Origin: Betaproteobacteria bacterium
Lineage (GTDB): Bacteria; Pseudomonadota; Gammaproteobacteria; Burkholderiales; Ga0077523
Reading direction: 5' to 3'
Assembly (NCBI GenBank): GCA_016713305.1
Contig: JADJPK010000031.1
Coordinates: 496,001 to 560,000 of the forward strand
Length of the DNA stretch: 64,000 nt
Below, in pieces: positions 34,727 through 44,034 of the stretch. The translations under genes and the position numbers were made by a program. The number at the start of each line of letters is the position of its first letter. Position 1 is the stretch's first letter. The notes under the pieces are model-generated. The model was not told the origin of the DNA and searched no databases. It saw only the letters and a list, made by a program, of their open reading frames with translations.

Positions 34727-37700
34727 TCAGGCATCGATCTCGTGGAGAAAACCATCGGAGGCGATCAGCGCGGTGCGGATCCGCAAGCCCGGCCAGAGCA
34801 GCGATGCGGCTGCCCGGTACTCGCGCAACTGGACGATCCACGGCGAGTCCGCCGGCAGATCCTGGCGCAACGACGTTTCCCCTGTCTTGTAGTCGATGAC
34901 CCACAGCTCGTCCTGCAGGCACACGACGCGATCCATGCGTCCCAGCTCGCCGTCCCCTCGAACGTAGGCGACTTCGTTGCGAGCCCACCGGTATTGTCCG
35001 GGATCGAAGAAGCGTTGCAACCCCGGGGATGAAAGCACCGAGCGCGCGACCTGCAGCGCCTCCTCGAAGAGTTCTCCCGATACGCCGAGCCGGCGCCTGA
35101 TCCACGAAAGGTCCGCGACCGATGCGGGCGGTGCGAGATGCTGCAGCAGCCAGTGGATCCGGCTGCCGCGTTCCGTCGCGGGAGTGGAATCCTCGTTTCC
35201 GCGAGATCCGAACTCGCCGGTCCACACCGGGAATTCGTCGAGGACAGCCTGCGACGCTTCTGCCACGGTCGGTCCGCCCTGGGCGTCGGATACCTCTTCC
35301 AATCCGGCGCCGTGGCCGTACTCGTCCCCCAATGCGCAAAGAGCGGTCTCGATACGCCGATACCAGGTCGACGGTGCGGGCCGGGAGGACGAGGTTCCGC
35401 TCACGACGAGCATCTGTTTCGCGCGCGTCATCGCGACGTACAAGGCGTTGGCTTCCTCCCGGTTCGCATTGGCGGCTGCGGAGTCGAGCAACGGCCGTGC
35501 AGACGGGACGTCCTCTTCGCGCCTGGTCCGCGCGTGAAAGCGGGAAGGCGACCGACGGCCGGCCGGCCACTCCACGAGGATGTGAAACGAGTCGGTCCTG
35601 TCGAAGACATGTGCATCCACGACAAAGACGATGGGCGCCTCGAGACCTTTCGCCCCATGGACCGTGAGAAGCCGTACGGCATCCTCGCCGGCGTCGGCGA
35701 TTCCTTCATCCGGCGCTTCGTCGTCCGTGCCCCCGAGGAGGTCCTCCAGTGCATGCAGGAATCCCGGCAGGCTCGGATAGCGCCCGGAATCCAGCGCAAG
35801 GGCCAATTCCAGGAACGCATGAAGGTTCGCGGTCACCGATTGGACCAGGGCCGGCGGAACCGCCGCGCGATATCGGCGGACCACGTCCGCGTCGAAGAAG
35901 ATACGATCGAGAAGATCGTGCACAGGCAGGCGGTCCGCGACTGCGAGCCAGGACTGCAGAAGTCGCCGTGCCCGGGCAAGTGCCGGACTCGCGCGGCCCG
36001 CGACGTCGATCGACTGCAACCGTACCCACCAGGTCTCTCCGTCCGACGCGGCAATGGCCTGAAGGTCGGCATCGCTGCAGGAGAAGACCGGCGAGCGCAG
36101 CGCACGTGCGAGATCCAGGTCGGCGAACGGCGTGATGAGGAAACGGAGCAGCGCCTGGAAGTCGCCGCTCTCCAGACGCTCGAGCAACCCGCCCTGCCGG
36201 CTCGTGACATAGGGAACGCCGGCAGCGCGCAGCGCCGCTTCGAAAGCGTCCAGGTGCCTGCGTTTGCGGATGAGGATCATCACATCACGGTAGCGGGCCG
36301 GGCGCGCCACGCCCCGGTCATCCACGAGCATCCTGCCCACGATCTCAGCGATTCGCAGGGCCACCTCGCCGGCCTCCGCGGCGCGCGGACCTCCACTGAG
36401 CGTGGGCGGGGGACGGCTCAGCGGATCGGCCTGTCCCATCCCTTCTCGAGGCACATCGTGGTCGATCTCCGGCACCGGAGCGAGCGGCAGCAGTTCGACC
36501 CGGCCGCGCAAACCTTGCCGGGCGGACTCGTGGGGGACGAAGCCGTCGTATACGCCGTTGTCCCCGAACACCTGGTTCACGACGTCCAGTACCGCAGAAG
36601 CACATCGATACGAGACATTCTGTTCGCTCACTGCCGCGCCCCGATGAGACCTGAGGTGTTCGCGAGCCTCCCGGAAGAGACGTGCATCCGCCCCACGGAA
36701 GGCATAGATGGATTGCTTGGGATCTCCCACGAGGAACACAGTCGGTCCACTGCCCGCTTCCTCGGCCGCGCGCAGCCATGCGAGCAGCACCTGCCACTGC
36801 AGAGGATTCGTGTCCTGGAACTCGTCCACCAGAATGTTTTCGTATCGCGCGTCGAGCCGATGCAGCATGTACTGCGCGTTGTCGGACCGCGAGACGAGCT
36901 GGTGGACCCGCCATTCCACGTCGGTGAAATCGACGAGCCGGCGGTGGGCCTTGAGTTTCTGCAATTGGTCGAGACAGGCGGCCCCGCAACGGAACACGGC
37001 CGCGTTGACGCGGAAGGCGGACTGTTCCGCCCGCTGGGTGCGGACCTCCATGAACCGGTCAGCACACGACGCGTGGAGTGCGAGAAAGCGCTCCTGACCA
37101 GCCACACCCAGGCGATTGGCCCCTGCGTTCGTCGCCTTGCACTGGAAGGGATCGCCCCGGCCACCTTCCTTGAACAGGGCCTGGCACACGTGCTCGAAGA
37201 AGCTGTCGTCGTCCTCGCTGTCGAGCGCATTCAGCAACAGGCGGGCGCGGCTTTCGTCGCGCGCAACACCCTTTTCCCCACTCACGGCAAGCAGTTCCGC
37301 CAGCTCGCGCAGCTCGGCCACGGCTTGCGCGGACGACCGGGCTTCCGCGATCAACGGGGCTTCGGGATCCACGGGCGCTTCCTGCCGCAGCAGACGCAGC
37401 GCCGAATCGAGCGCATGTTCGCCTCCGCCCGTCCATGCCCACCAGTCCGCCCGCCGCCGGACGAACTCGCCGATCAGTGCGTGAGTGTTGTGAAGATCGT
37501 ACCGATCGACCAGGAAGTCGAATGCGGCGACGAGTGCGGGATCCTCCCCCGGGCGACTTCCTCTGCGAACAAGCGACGAGCTTCCTTCAGCAGCGGCGAC
37601 AACCGTTCTTCCAGCATGCCACCCACGGAAGGTTCGTCGAGGGGTGCGCGCTGCAGGAGTCCCAGGAACCAGCCGTGAAACGTGCTGATCGTGATGCCGG

Positions 37701-38034
37701 GCACCGCATCCATCGTGCTTTCGAGCAGCGCTCGCGCAGCGTCGATGTGCGTCGCCGCCTCGACCGGATCGACCGCGCGCTCCTCCAGAAAGGCGAGTAT
37801 GGTGCGATCGTCGGCGCGTGCCAGCTCGCGCAGCCAGGTCCGCAGGCGCGACTGCATCTCGAGCGCCGCCTTGCGAGTGAAAGTGATCGCAAGAATCGAC
37901 GAAGGTCTGGCCCCCGCGAGGAGGAGCCTGACGATGCGGGAGACGAGCAGCCATGTCTTGCCCGAACCCGCGCACGCTTCGACGACCACGGATCCGGAAG
38001 GATCGAGCGCAGTCCCGTTCCGGGAGATCGTCAT
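34727..38034 (-). CDS. addA: AddA-like UvrD/RecB helicase-nuclease with a one-base frameshift
   Basis: About 1102 residues after correction. It acts in double-strand-break processing with AddB. The N-terminal part from the ATG at 38034 has Walker A 'VEACAGSGKTWLLVSRIVRL', 'ILAITFTRKAALEM' (Ia) and 'GITISTFHGWF'. The frame then breaks at the C run 37546-37550, which is one base short between 'FAEEVARG' and 'DPALVAAFDFLVDRY'. The rest has 'ILVDEFQDTNPLQW' (II), 'FLVGDPKQSIYAFRGAD' (III), 'LLTVHGAKGLEAPIVFV' (V) and the nuclease end 'GRMDRVVCLQDELWVIDYKT'. The ATG overlaps the addB stop (ATGA). Confidence 0.88.
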
Positions 38035-40817
38035 GGATCGTTCCAGTGATCCTTGCGGCACAGACCGCGCATCTCGCAGTATCGGCACGCGGACTCATCG
38101 CCGTTCGCAGGCAAGGGAACGCCCGCGCGCACGTCGGTGAAGACACGGCGCAACCGTTCGATCTCAAGCCGGGCAGCCGCCCCGGCCTCCTCCGTCAGAG
38201 GAAGCTCGACGACCTCGCGGTCGTCGATGCAGACATAAGCGGCATGTGTGGCGTCCGGCTCGAGAATGGCATAGCAGGCCAGCTGGACGTCACTGCCGGC
38301 TTTCAAGGCATCCTGGAGACTCTTGCGGGCCCGGGTCTTGTAATCGAGCACGGCCGTGTGCCGACGCACATCGCCATCCCGGCGCTCGTCGATACGGTCG
38401 ATGCGTCCATGCAGCCGGACCGTCCCGCCGTCATCCAGCGCGATGTCCGCCGCGCGTCTGACTTCGGAGTCTGCCCAGCGCCAGCCGGCATCCTCCCGTT
38501 CGCGCTGAAACTGCAGATACGCGGGAATGTGCTTGCGCCATTTGCGTTCCCACGCACGGGCGAGGGGGTCGCGATGTGCCGCCTCCGCGAAGACATCCCC
38601 GGTGATCGACTCCAGCTCTTGCTGCAGGCGCGGCCCATCCTCCGCGGCCATCAATGGAAACCGTCTATGAAAGCGATCCAGGATCCGATGGACGAGTTCA
38701 CCATATTCGCGCTTCTCCAGATCCTCGCGCAGCGCCTCGAGGTCCTGCAGCCGCAACAGTTCCGCCGCAAAGTAGCGATACGGACAGGCGATGAGCGCCC
38801 CGTATGCGCTCACGGATACGAAGTGCGTCGCGGCAATGCCGGCGACGGGCGCGGGCGCCCGCGTGCGAACGGGCACTTCGGAGACATCCGGCACGGCATG
38901 GGAATCGCGCAGCCAGCGCCGGAACCAACGATCGTCGATGAGCCGCCCGCCGAAGACTTCCTCGTGCAGCGTATCGAGCAGCTCGAGCCACGGGCTCATC
39001 GGAACGGGTTCCCCAGCGTCTTCGCTCTGCCAGACGGCGAACACATCCCCCGCATCGGCCACGAGCGCCTCGAGGTCGTCCAGCAGGACGCGCCTGCGCT
39101 GACGGGACGTGGGCAACCCCAGTTCGGAACGCACGTTGTCGTTCAGGAACAGCCCGGTCGTCTCCGCGGCCGGCAGGCGTGTCACGTCCGCACCGAGCAG
39201 CAGCACTGCCTCGAACACCCGCCCCCGGGCCGCGCCGAGATGCGTGATGATCACCGGGCTGCGGATGTCGCGATCACGAAAAAGTGCCGACTCGAACGCC
39301 GTATCCAGCCACTGCCGCCATTCCGCCAGCGACAGGAGCACCTTGTCACCCTCCACCGCATCGCGCAAGGATTGCAGCCGGTCCAGAACCTGCCGTCCTG
39401 CGGCGTCCTGCGCAAGCCCGGCCCGCACGCCCAGGGTCTCGAGTGTCCTCTCCAGCGCATCGAGCCACTTGCCTGCGCTGCGGCGTCCCGCGGGCCAGCT
39501 TCGCACGGCGTCGAGCAGCCGCGACACGGCCTGCTCACCGGGCAGGCCCGTCGAACCCCCGCCGAGCGCTCCACGCAGTCCCTGGAGGCCCGACACGAGA
39601 TTGCGGGAACGCACGCCGCGTTCGATCTCCACGATCGCCGCCTTGCGCGTTCGTTCCGGCCAGTCGGTGAACAGGTAGGGGGACTTCGTGAGATCGAGGA
39701 GGTCCCGATGGTGGAAATCCCCCGTCACGCAATCGAGCCAGCGAGCGATCACCGTCGACGCCGCCACGGTGGACAAGGTCCAGCCCGTTTCGTCCTGCAC
39801 GAGCACGCCGGCGCGTTCGAGAAGCGCACGAAGCCTTCTGGCCGCGACACGGTCGAACGCGACGATGGCGATGCGTTGCGTACCCTGCGCGAGCCAGTGC
39901 CGGATGCGCAGATCGGCAGTGCCGGCCTGCGCTTCGAGACTGGGCGTGCCGCACAGCGCGATCGACCGCACCGGCGATTCCATCGCCGTTCTGTCGTGCA
40001 GACGAGCAGCGCGCACCTTGAGGGAATCGCGCCGGTCTGCCGACCACGCCGAATGAAGCACTGCGTCCCTGGCATCGTCCGACATGCCGGTGACGCCCCG
40101 GATCACTCTCACGGGTTGGCGCGCATTCCACTTGCCGATGAATTCCTGCTCGACCGGAAGCAGTTCCGCGGAATCGAGAACCCACAGTTCGCCCTGGGCA
40201 CACTCGGCTGCACGTGAGAGGCCGGCCGAGTAGATGAAGGCAGCATCGGGTTCTCCCGCCAGATGCCGCCATGCCTCGAAGGCCACACGCGCCTCGAATT
40301 GGACCGTACGACCCACCTGCATGCCGTAGTACCGGGCGAGCTTCTCCGTGAATGCTTCCAGCGTGGGCGCGAGGCCGATCCGATGCCGCGAAAGCTCGTC
40401 CATGAGCCGGGAAAGTTCGCCGGTCGCCTGCCACAGCAGGCCGGGATCGAGGAATGCCTGATCGCGCAGGATGCTGAAGAGCGTGAGCTGACGACGCACG
40501 TCGGAAATGAGGGCATGAGGGACAGGCTGGGCTTCGGCGAGCTGCCCGAAGGTGGTGATCGTGGGCAGCGTCAGGGCCGCGCAGCGGGACTCGGCGACAA
40601 GCATCCGGGCGAATTCCGATGCTGCCTGGACACCCGGCAACACGACCGTAACGCTGGAAAGATCCGGCAGGAGATGCCGGTGCCGGTCGACGATCAGGGA
40701 CGCGACCGCCTGCAGAAGGCCACGTCGAGGAAGAATTGCGTGATGAACCGTACCGCCGGCGGACGTGACCCACGCCGCCGGTCCCGCGCCGGCCGGCTCG
40801 GCCGGCCGCGCCCTCAC
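38031..40817 (-). CDS. addB: AddB-like PD-(D/E)XK nuclease subunit
   Basis: 928 residues. The inactivated helicase-like N-terminus is present ('LSSVTVVLPGVQAASEFARM', 'GAARGRVFEAVLLLGAD'). The C-terminal nuclease has 'EYGELVHRILDRF' and 'HTAVLDYKTRARKSL' (D...DYK). The iron-sulfur staple cysteines are intact: one in 'LIACPYRYFAAELL' and three in 'ACRYCEMRGLCRKDHW' (C-x2-C-x5-C), as in AddB. The GTG at 40817 overlaps the fdxA stop (GTGA); a second GTG at 40769 is possible. With AddA it should form a RecBCD-like recombination complex. Confidence 0.85.
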   Translation of the reverse strand: MRARPAEPAGAGPAAWVTSAGGTVHHAILPRRGLLQAVASLIVDRHRHLLPDLSSVTVVLPGVQAASEFARMLVAESRCAALTLPTITTFGQLAEAQPVPHALISDVRRQLTLFSILRDQAFLDPGLLWQATGELSRLMDELSRHRIGLAPTLEAFTEKLARYYGMQVGRTVQFEARVAFEAWRHLAGEPDAAFIYSAGLSRAAECAQGELWVLDSAELLPVEQEFIGKWNARQPVRVIRGVTGMSDDARDAVLHSAWSADRRDSLKVRAARLHDRTAMESPVRSIALCGTPSLEAQAGTADLRIRHWLAQGTQRIAIVAFDRVAARRLRALLERAGVLVQDETGWTLSTVAASTVIARWLDCVTGDFHHRDLLDLTKSPYLFTDWPERTRKAAIVEIERGVRSRNLVSGLQGLRGALGGGSTGLPGEQAVSRLLDAVRSWPAGRRSAGKWLDALERTLETLGVRAGLAQDAAGRQVLDRLQSLRDAVEGDKVLLSLAEWRQWLDTAFESALFRDRDIRSPVIITHLGAARGRVFEAVLLLGADVTRLPAAETTGLFLNDNVRSELGLPTSRQRRRVLLDDLEALVADAGDVFAVWQSEDAGEPVPMSPWLELLDTLHEEVFGGRLIDDRWFRRWLRDSHAVPDVSEVPVRTRAPAPVAGIAATHFVSVSAYGALIACPYRYFAAELLRLQDLEALREDLEKREYGELVHRILDRFHRRFPLMAAEDGPRLQQELESITGDVFAEAAHRDPLARAWERKWRKHIPAYLQFQREREDAGWRWADSEVRRAADIALDDGGTVRLHGRIDRIDERRDGDVRRHTAVLDYKTRARKSLQDALKAGSDVQLACYAILEPDATHAAYVCIDDREVVELPLTEEAGAAARLEIERLRRVFTDVRAGVPLPANGDESACRYCEMRGLCRKDHWNDP

Positions 40818-41137
40818 TTCTGGAGGTGCTTGCGCTTGTCCTTGGCGTTCTTCCACTGTTCCGCGTCGGGGAGGCCGTCCTTCTTTTCGATGATCGGTTC
40901 CCAGGCTTTCGACAACTCGCGGTTGAGTTCGATGAAGTCACGCTGGTCCGCCGGAACGTCGTCCTCCGCGTAGATCGCCTCCACCGGGCATTCCGCCACG
41001 CAGAGGGTGCAATCGATGCATTCGTCGGGGTCGATCACCAGGAAGTTCGGGCCTTCCCGAAAGCAATCGACGGGACAGACGTCCACGCAGTCGGTGTACT
41101 TGCACTTGATACAGGGTTCGGTGACGACATAAGCCAT
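40814..41137 (-). CDS. fdxA: 7Fe-8S ferredoxin FdxA
   Basis: 107 residues. It carries 'CIKCKYTDCVDVCPVDC' and 'CIDCTLCVAECPVEAIY', binding a [3Fe-4S] and a [4Fe-4S] cluster. The C-terminal extension rich in acid and Lys is typical of the Azotobacter FdI type. Low-potential electron carrier in the cytoplasm. It heads the fdxA-addB-addA transcript with GTGA coupling to addB. Confidence 0.95.
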   Translation of the reverse strand: MAYVVTEPCIKCKYTDCVDVCPVDCFREGPNFLVIDPDECIDCTLCVAECPVEAIYAEDDVPADQRDFIELNRELSKAWEPIIEKKDGLPDAEQWKNAKDKRKHLQK

Positions 41138-41338
41138 GGTTTTCGATATCCAGTTTCGGCCGTTGCGGGTCCGGATTTTGCGAGTTCCTTCCGGGCAATG
41201 TCCCGGTTGTGGGGCGCGATTGTAACGCGATGCGCCTTTTCAACGACTTCGAATTTGGGCTAGCATTGAGGCCTACCTCTCCCCGACCGCTCCGTCCGGA
41301 GCGCCGGTTTCCTGTTCAAGTTCCCGAGATTTCAGCCG

Positions 41339-41668
41339 ATGAGTAGTGAACACATTCACCATGTGACCGACGAGAGCTTCGACACGGACGTTCTCCAGGC
41401 CGAAACGCCCGTGCTGGTGGATTTCTGGGCCGAATGGTGCGGCCCTTGCAAGATGATCGCCCCGGCGCTGGACGAATTGGCATCCGAATACGCTGGCCGG
41501 CTCAAGATCGCCAAGCTGAACATCGACGAGAACCAGGCAACACCCCGCAAGTTCGGAATCAAAGGCATTCCCACCCTGCAGATCTTCAAGAACGGCAGTC
41601 TCGAGGCCACGAAGGTCGGAGCAGTCCCCAAATCCCAACTGAAGGCTTTCATCGACAGTGTCATCTGA
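41339..41668 (+). CDS. trxA: Thioredoxin
   Basis: 109 residues with the active site 'FWAEWCGPCKMIAPALDELA' and the cis-Pro loop 'IKGIPTLQIFKNG'. Cytoplasmic dithiol-disulfide reductant. Its last codons overlap the start of rho by 11 bases, so the two are cotranscribed and probably coupled. It is divergent to fdxA across 201 bases. Confidence 0.96.
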   Translation: MSSEHIHHVTDESFDTDVLQAETPVLVDFWAEWCGPCKMIAPALDELASEYAGRLKIAKLNIDENQATPRKFGIKGIPTLQIFKNGSLEATKVGAVPKSQLKAFIDSVI

Positions 41669-43118
41669 GTCCATCAGCGTACCGAATGGTGCCCCGGAGG
41701 CTCCCGCCGAGGAAATCGTCGTAAACAATAACAATGCCGGCAACGGCAACAGCAGCGAAAAAGGTCCAGCCTCGCAGCGCTCCGGCCCTCCTCCCCGGTC
41801 CTCCAAACACCACAAGCATCAGCAGAACCAGGCGCCACGTCCGTCCAACGGCCCGGCGATGCATCTGTCCGATCTGAAGCAGATGCACGTCACCGAATTG
41901 GTGGAGATGGCGCAGGCGAACGAGATCGAGAACGCCAATCGGCTTCGCAAGCAGGATCTCATCTTCGCGCTGCTGAAGAATCACGCCAAGCGTGGTGACA
42001 GCATCTATGGCGAGGGGACGCTGGAGGTGCTGCCGGACGGCTTCGGGTTCCTGCGCTCGCCCGACACGTCGTATCTCGCGGGCCCTGACGACATCTACGT
42101 CAGCCCTTCGCAGATCCGCCGCTTCAACCTGCACACCGGAGATTCCATCCAGGGCGAGATCCGCACGCCGAAGGATGGCGAGCGCTATTTCGCGCTCGTG
42201 AAGGTGGACAAGGTCAACAGCGAAGCCCCGGAGAACGCGAAGCACAAGATTCTCTTCGAGAACCTGACGCCGCTTTTCCCCACGGAGCAATTCTGTCTCG
42301 AACGCGACATCAAGTCCGAGGAGAACCTGACCGGCCGCATCGTCGACATCATCGCGCCGATCGGCAAGGGGCAGCGCGGCTTGCTTGTCGCCAGCCCCAA
42401 GAGCGGCAAGACGGTGATGCTGCAGCACATCGCGCACTCGATCATGTCCAATTATCCGGACGTGTACCTCATCGTGCTCTTGATCGACGAGCGCCCCGAG
42501 GAAGTGACCGAAATGCAGCGTTCGGTGCGGGGCGAGGTGGTGTCGTCGACGTTCGATGAACCCGCCACTCGCCACGTGCAGGTCGCGGAGATGGTGCTGG
42601 AGAAAGCCAAGCGCCTGGTGGAGCACAAGAAGGACGTCGTGATACTGCTCGATTCGATCACCCGGCTTGCGAGGGCGTACAACACTGTCGTGCCTGCCTC
42701 CGGAAAAGTGCTGACCGGCGGCGTAGACTCGAATGCGCTGCAGCGCCCGAAACGGTTCTTCGGCGCTGCCCGCAACGTCGAGGAAGGCGGATCGCTCACG
42801 ATCATCGCGACGGCGCTCATCGACACAGGCTCTCGCATGGATGACGTGATCTACGAGGAGTTCAAGGGCACGGGCAACATGGAAATCCATCTGGACCGCC
42901 GGATGGCGGAAAAGCGGATCTACCCGGCCATCAACGTGAACCGGTCCGGCACCCGGCGCGAGGAGCTTCTCATCCGACAGGAAATCCTGCAGAAGATCTG
43001 GGTCCTGCGAAAACTGCTATATCCGATGGACGAACTGGAAGCCACCGAATTCCTGACGGACAAACTGCGGGCGACGAAGAACAATTCCGACTTCTTCGAC
43101 TCCATGCGGCGGGGCTGA
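41658..43118 (+). CDS. rho: Transcription termination factor Rho with N-terminal low-complexity extension
   Basis: 486 residues. From residue 68 ('MHLSDLKQMHVTELVEMAQ') to the end it is a canonical betaproteobacterial Rho: RNA-binding 'DGFGFLRSPDTSYLAGPDD', P-loop 'ASPKSGKTVMLQ', 'LIVLLIDERPEEVTEMQRSV', Q loop region 'GKVLTGGVDSNALQRPKR' and C-terminus 'NNSDFFDSMRRG'. Residues 1-67 are an Asn/Ser/Pro/His/Gln-rich extension ('EEIVVNNNNAGNGNSS', 'KHHKHQQNQ'). GTG at 41658 lies inside trxA; the ATG at 41859 is where the conserved protein starts but lacks a ribosome site. The last 29 nt are repeated downstream. Confidence 0.95.
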   Translation: MSSESISVPNGAPEAPAEEIVVNNNNAGNGNSSEKGPASQRSGPPPRSSKHHKHQQNQAPRPSNGPAMHLSDLKQMHVTELVEMAQANEIENANRLRKQDLIFALLKNHAKRGDSIYGEGTLEVLPDGFGFLRSPDTSYLAGPDDIYVSPSQIRRFNLHTGDSIQGEIRTPKDGERYFALVKVDKVNSEAPENAKHKILFENLTPLFPTEQFCLERDIKSEENLTGRIVDIIAPIGKGQRGLLVASPKSGKTVMLQHIAHSIMSNYPDVYLIVLLIDERPEEVTEMQRSVRGEVVSSTFDEPATRHVQVAEMVLEKAKRLVEHKKDVVILLDSITRLARAYNTVVPASGKVLTGGVDSNALQRPKRFFGAARNVEEGGSLTIIATALIDTGSRMDDVIYEEFKGTGNMEIHLDRRMAEKRIYPAINVNRSGTRREELLIRQEILQKIWVLRKLLYPMDELEATEFLTDKLRATKNNSDFFDSMRRG

Positions 43119-43456
43119 CGGCTCCGAAGCGAAGTCCACGCCGCGCTGCCCGCTCCACGCGCTCCGCGCCTCCGTGTCCGCGCGGCACTTCTTCGACTCC
43201 ATGCGGCGGGGCTGACGGCTCCGAAGCGAAGTCCACGCCGCGCTGCCCGCTCCACGCGCTCCGCGCCTCCGTGTCCGCGCGGCACTTCTTCGACTCCATG
43301 CGGCGGGGCTGACGGCTCCGAAGCGAAGTCCACGCCGCGCTGCCCGCTCCACGCGCTCCGCGCCTCCGTGTCCGCGCGGCACTTCTTCGACTCCATGCGG
43401 CGGGGCTGACGGCTCCGAAGCGAAGTCCACGCCGCGCTGCCCGCTCCACGCGCTCC
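43090..43456 (+). repeat. 97-bp tandem repeat carrying the 3' end of rho, 3.8 copies
   Basis: Copies begin at 43090, 43187, 43284 and 43381. The last is cut at 43456 after 76 bases. I compared all copies base by base and saw no differences. The first 29 nt of each unit (ACTTCTTCGACTCCATGCGG then CGGGGCTGA) are the last eight sense codons of rho, in part, plus its stop. The other 68 nt are GC-rich and non-coding. 97 is not a multiple of three, so antisense ORFs across the array are artefacts. Perfect identity means recent expansion. Confidence 0.95.
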
Positions 43457-43635
43457 TCCGGGTCTGTGCGATTCCTTCTGAACAGCCGCTGTGACGTCAT
43501 GCCCGTCAAGAAGGTTGCCAAAGGACTGAATTTCCGGGATGATTCGCGGTTCTCTGACGCTCGACCAGAGTCGGGCGCCGGTTCGATATTTCCGGGCGGT
43601 CGGCAATCGCCCGCATCCTTGAGAGAAAGACCATC

Positions 43636-43902
43636 ATGAAACAGGGCATCCACCCCGAATACAAGGAAGTGATCTTCCACGATCCCGGTGCGAACTTCAG
43701 CTTCCTCACGCGTTCCACCATCGAGACGAAGAATCGCGAAACCATGAAGTGGGAGGACGGCAAGGAGTACCCCGTCGTCCGCGTTGAAATTTCTTCGGCG
43801 TCGCACCCGTTCTATACGGGCAAGCAGAAGATCATGGACACCGCGGGGCGTGTGGAGAAATTCCGCCAGCGCTACAGCCGCACAGGCCGGACCACGAAGT
43901 AG
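43636..43902 (+). CDS. rpmE2: 50S ribosomal protein L31, type B
   Basis: 88 residues with 'MKQGIHPEYKEVIFHDPGAN', 'FLTRSTIETKNRETMKWEDG' and 'EISSASHPFYTGKQKIMDTAGRVEKF' read in parts. It has no cysteines, so it is the zinc-free type B paralogue. Ribosome site 'GAGAGAAAG' precedes the ATG. It is followed directly by an intrinsic terminator. Confidence 0.94.
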   Translation: MKQGIHPEYKEVIFHDPGANFSFLTRSTIETKNRETMKWEDGKEYPVVRVEISSASHPFYTGKQKIMDTAGRVEKFRQRYSRTGRTTK

Positions 43903-43924
43903 GCTCAACTGGTCGAGCAATGAC

Positions 43925-43949
43925 AAAGGCAGCCGACGGCTGCCTTTTT
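43925..43949 (+). terminator. Rho-independent terminator after rpmE2
   Basis: 10-bp stem AAAGGCAGCC (43925-43934) / GGCTGCCTTT (43938-43947) with a 3-nt loop and a five-T run ending at 43949. This is the only classic hairpin-plus-T terminator I found in the window. Confidence 0.92.
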
Positions 43950-44034
43950 CACTTTTTCGGGCGGCTTGACGAACGCCTCCCGCAGGCTCAGTTTCCTGCC
44001 ATCGAATCCCGAACAACCGGCACGTTCAATTCCC

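Noticed and set aside
37953..40217. 754-codon plus-strand ORF
   Set aside because: Antisense to addB; no recognisable domain, whereas the minus strand shows nuclease motifs.
42970..44016. Long minus-strand ORFs across the rho repeat array encoding repeated 'VERAARRGLRFGAVSP' peptide
   Set aside because: They exist only because the 97-bp unit happens to lack stops in all three reverse frames; 97 is not divisible by three, there is no ribosome site, and they run antisense into rho and GT39.
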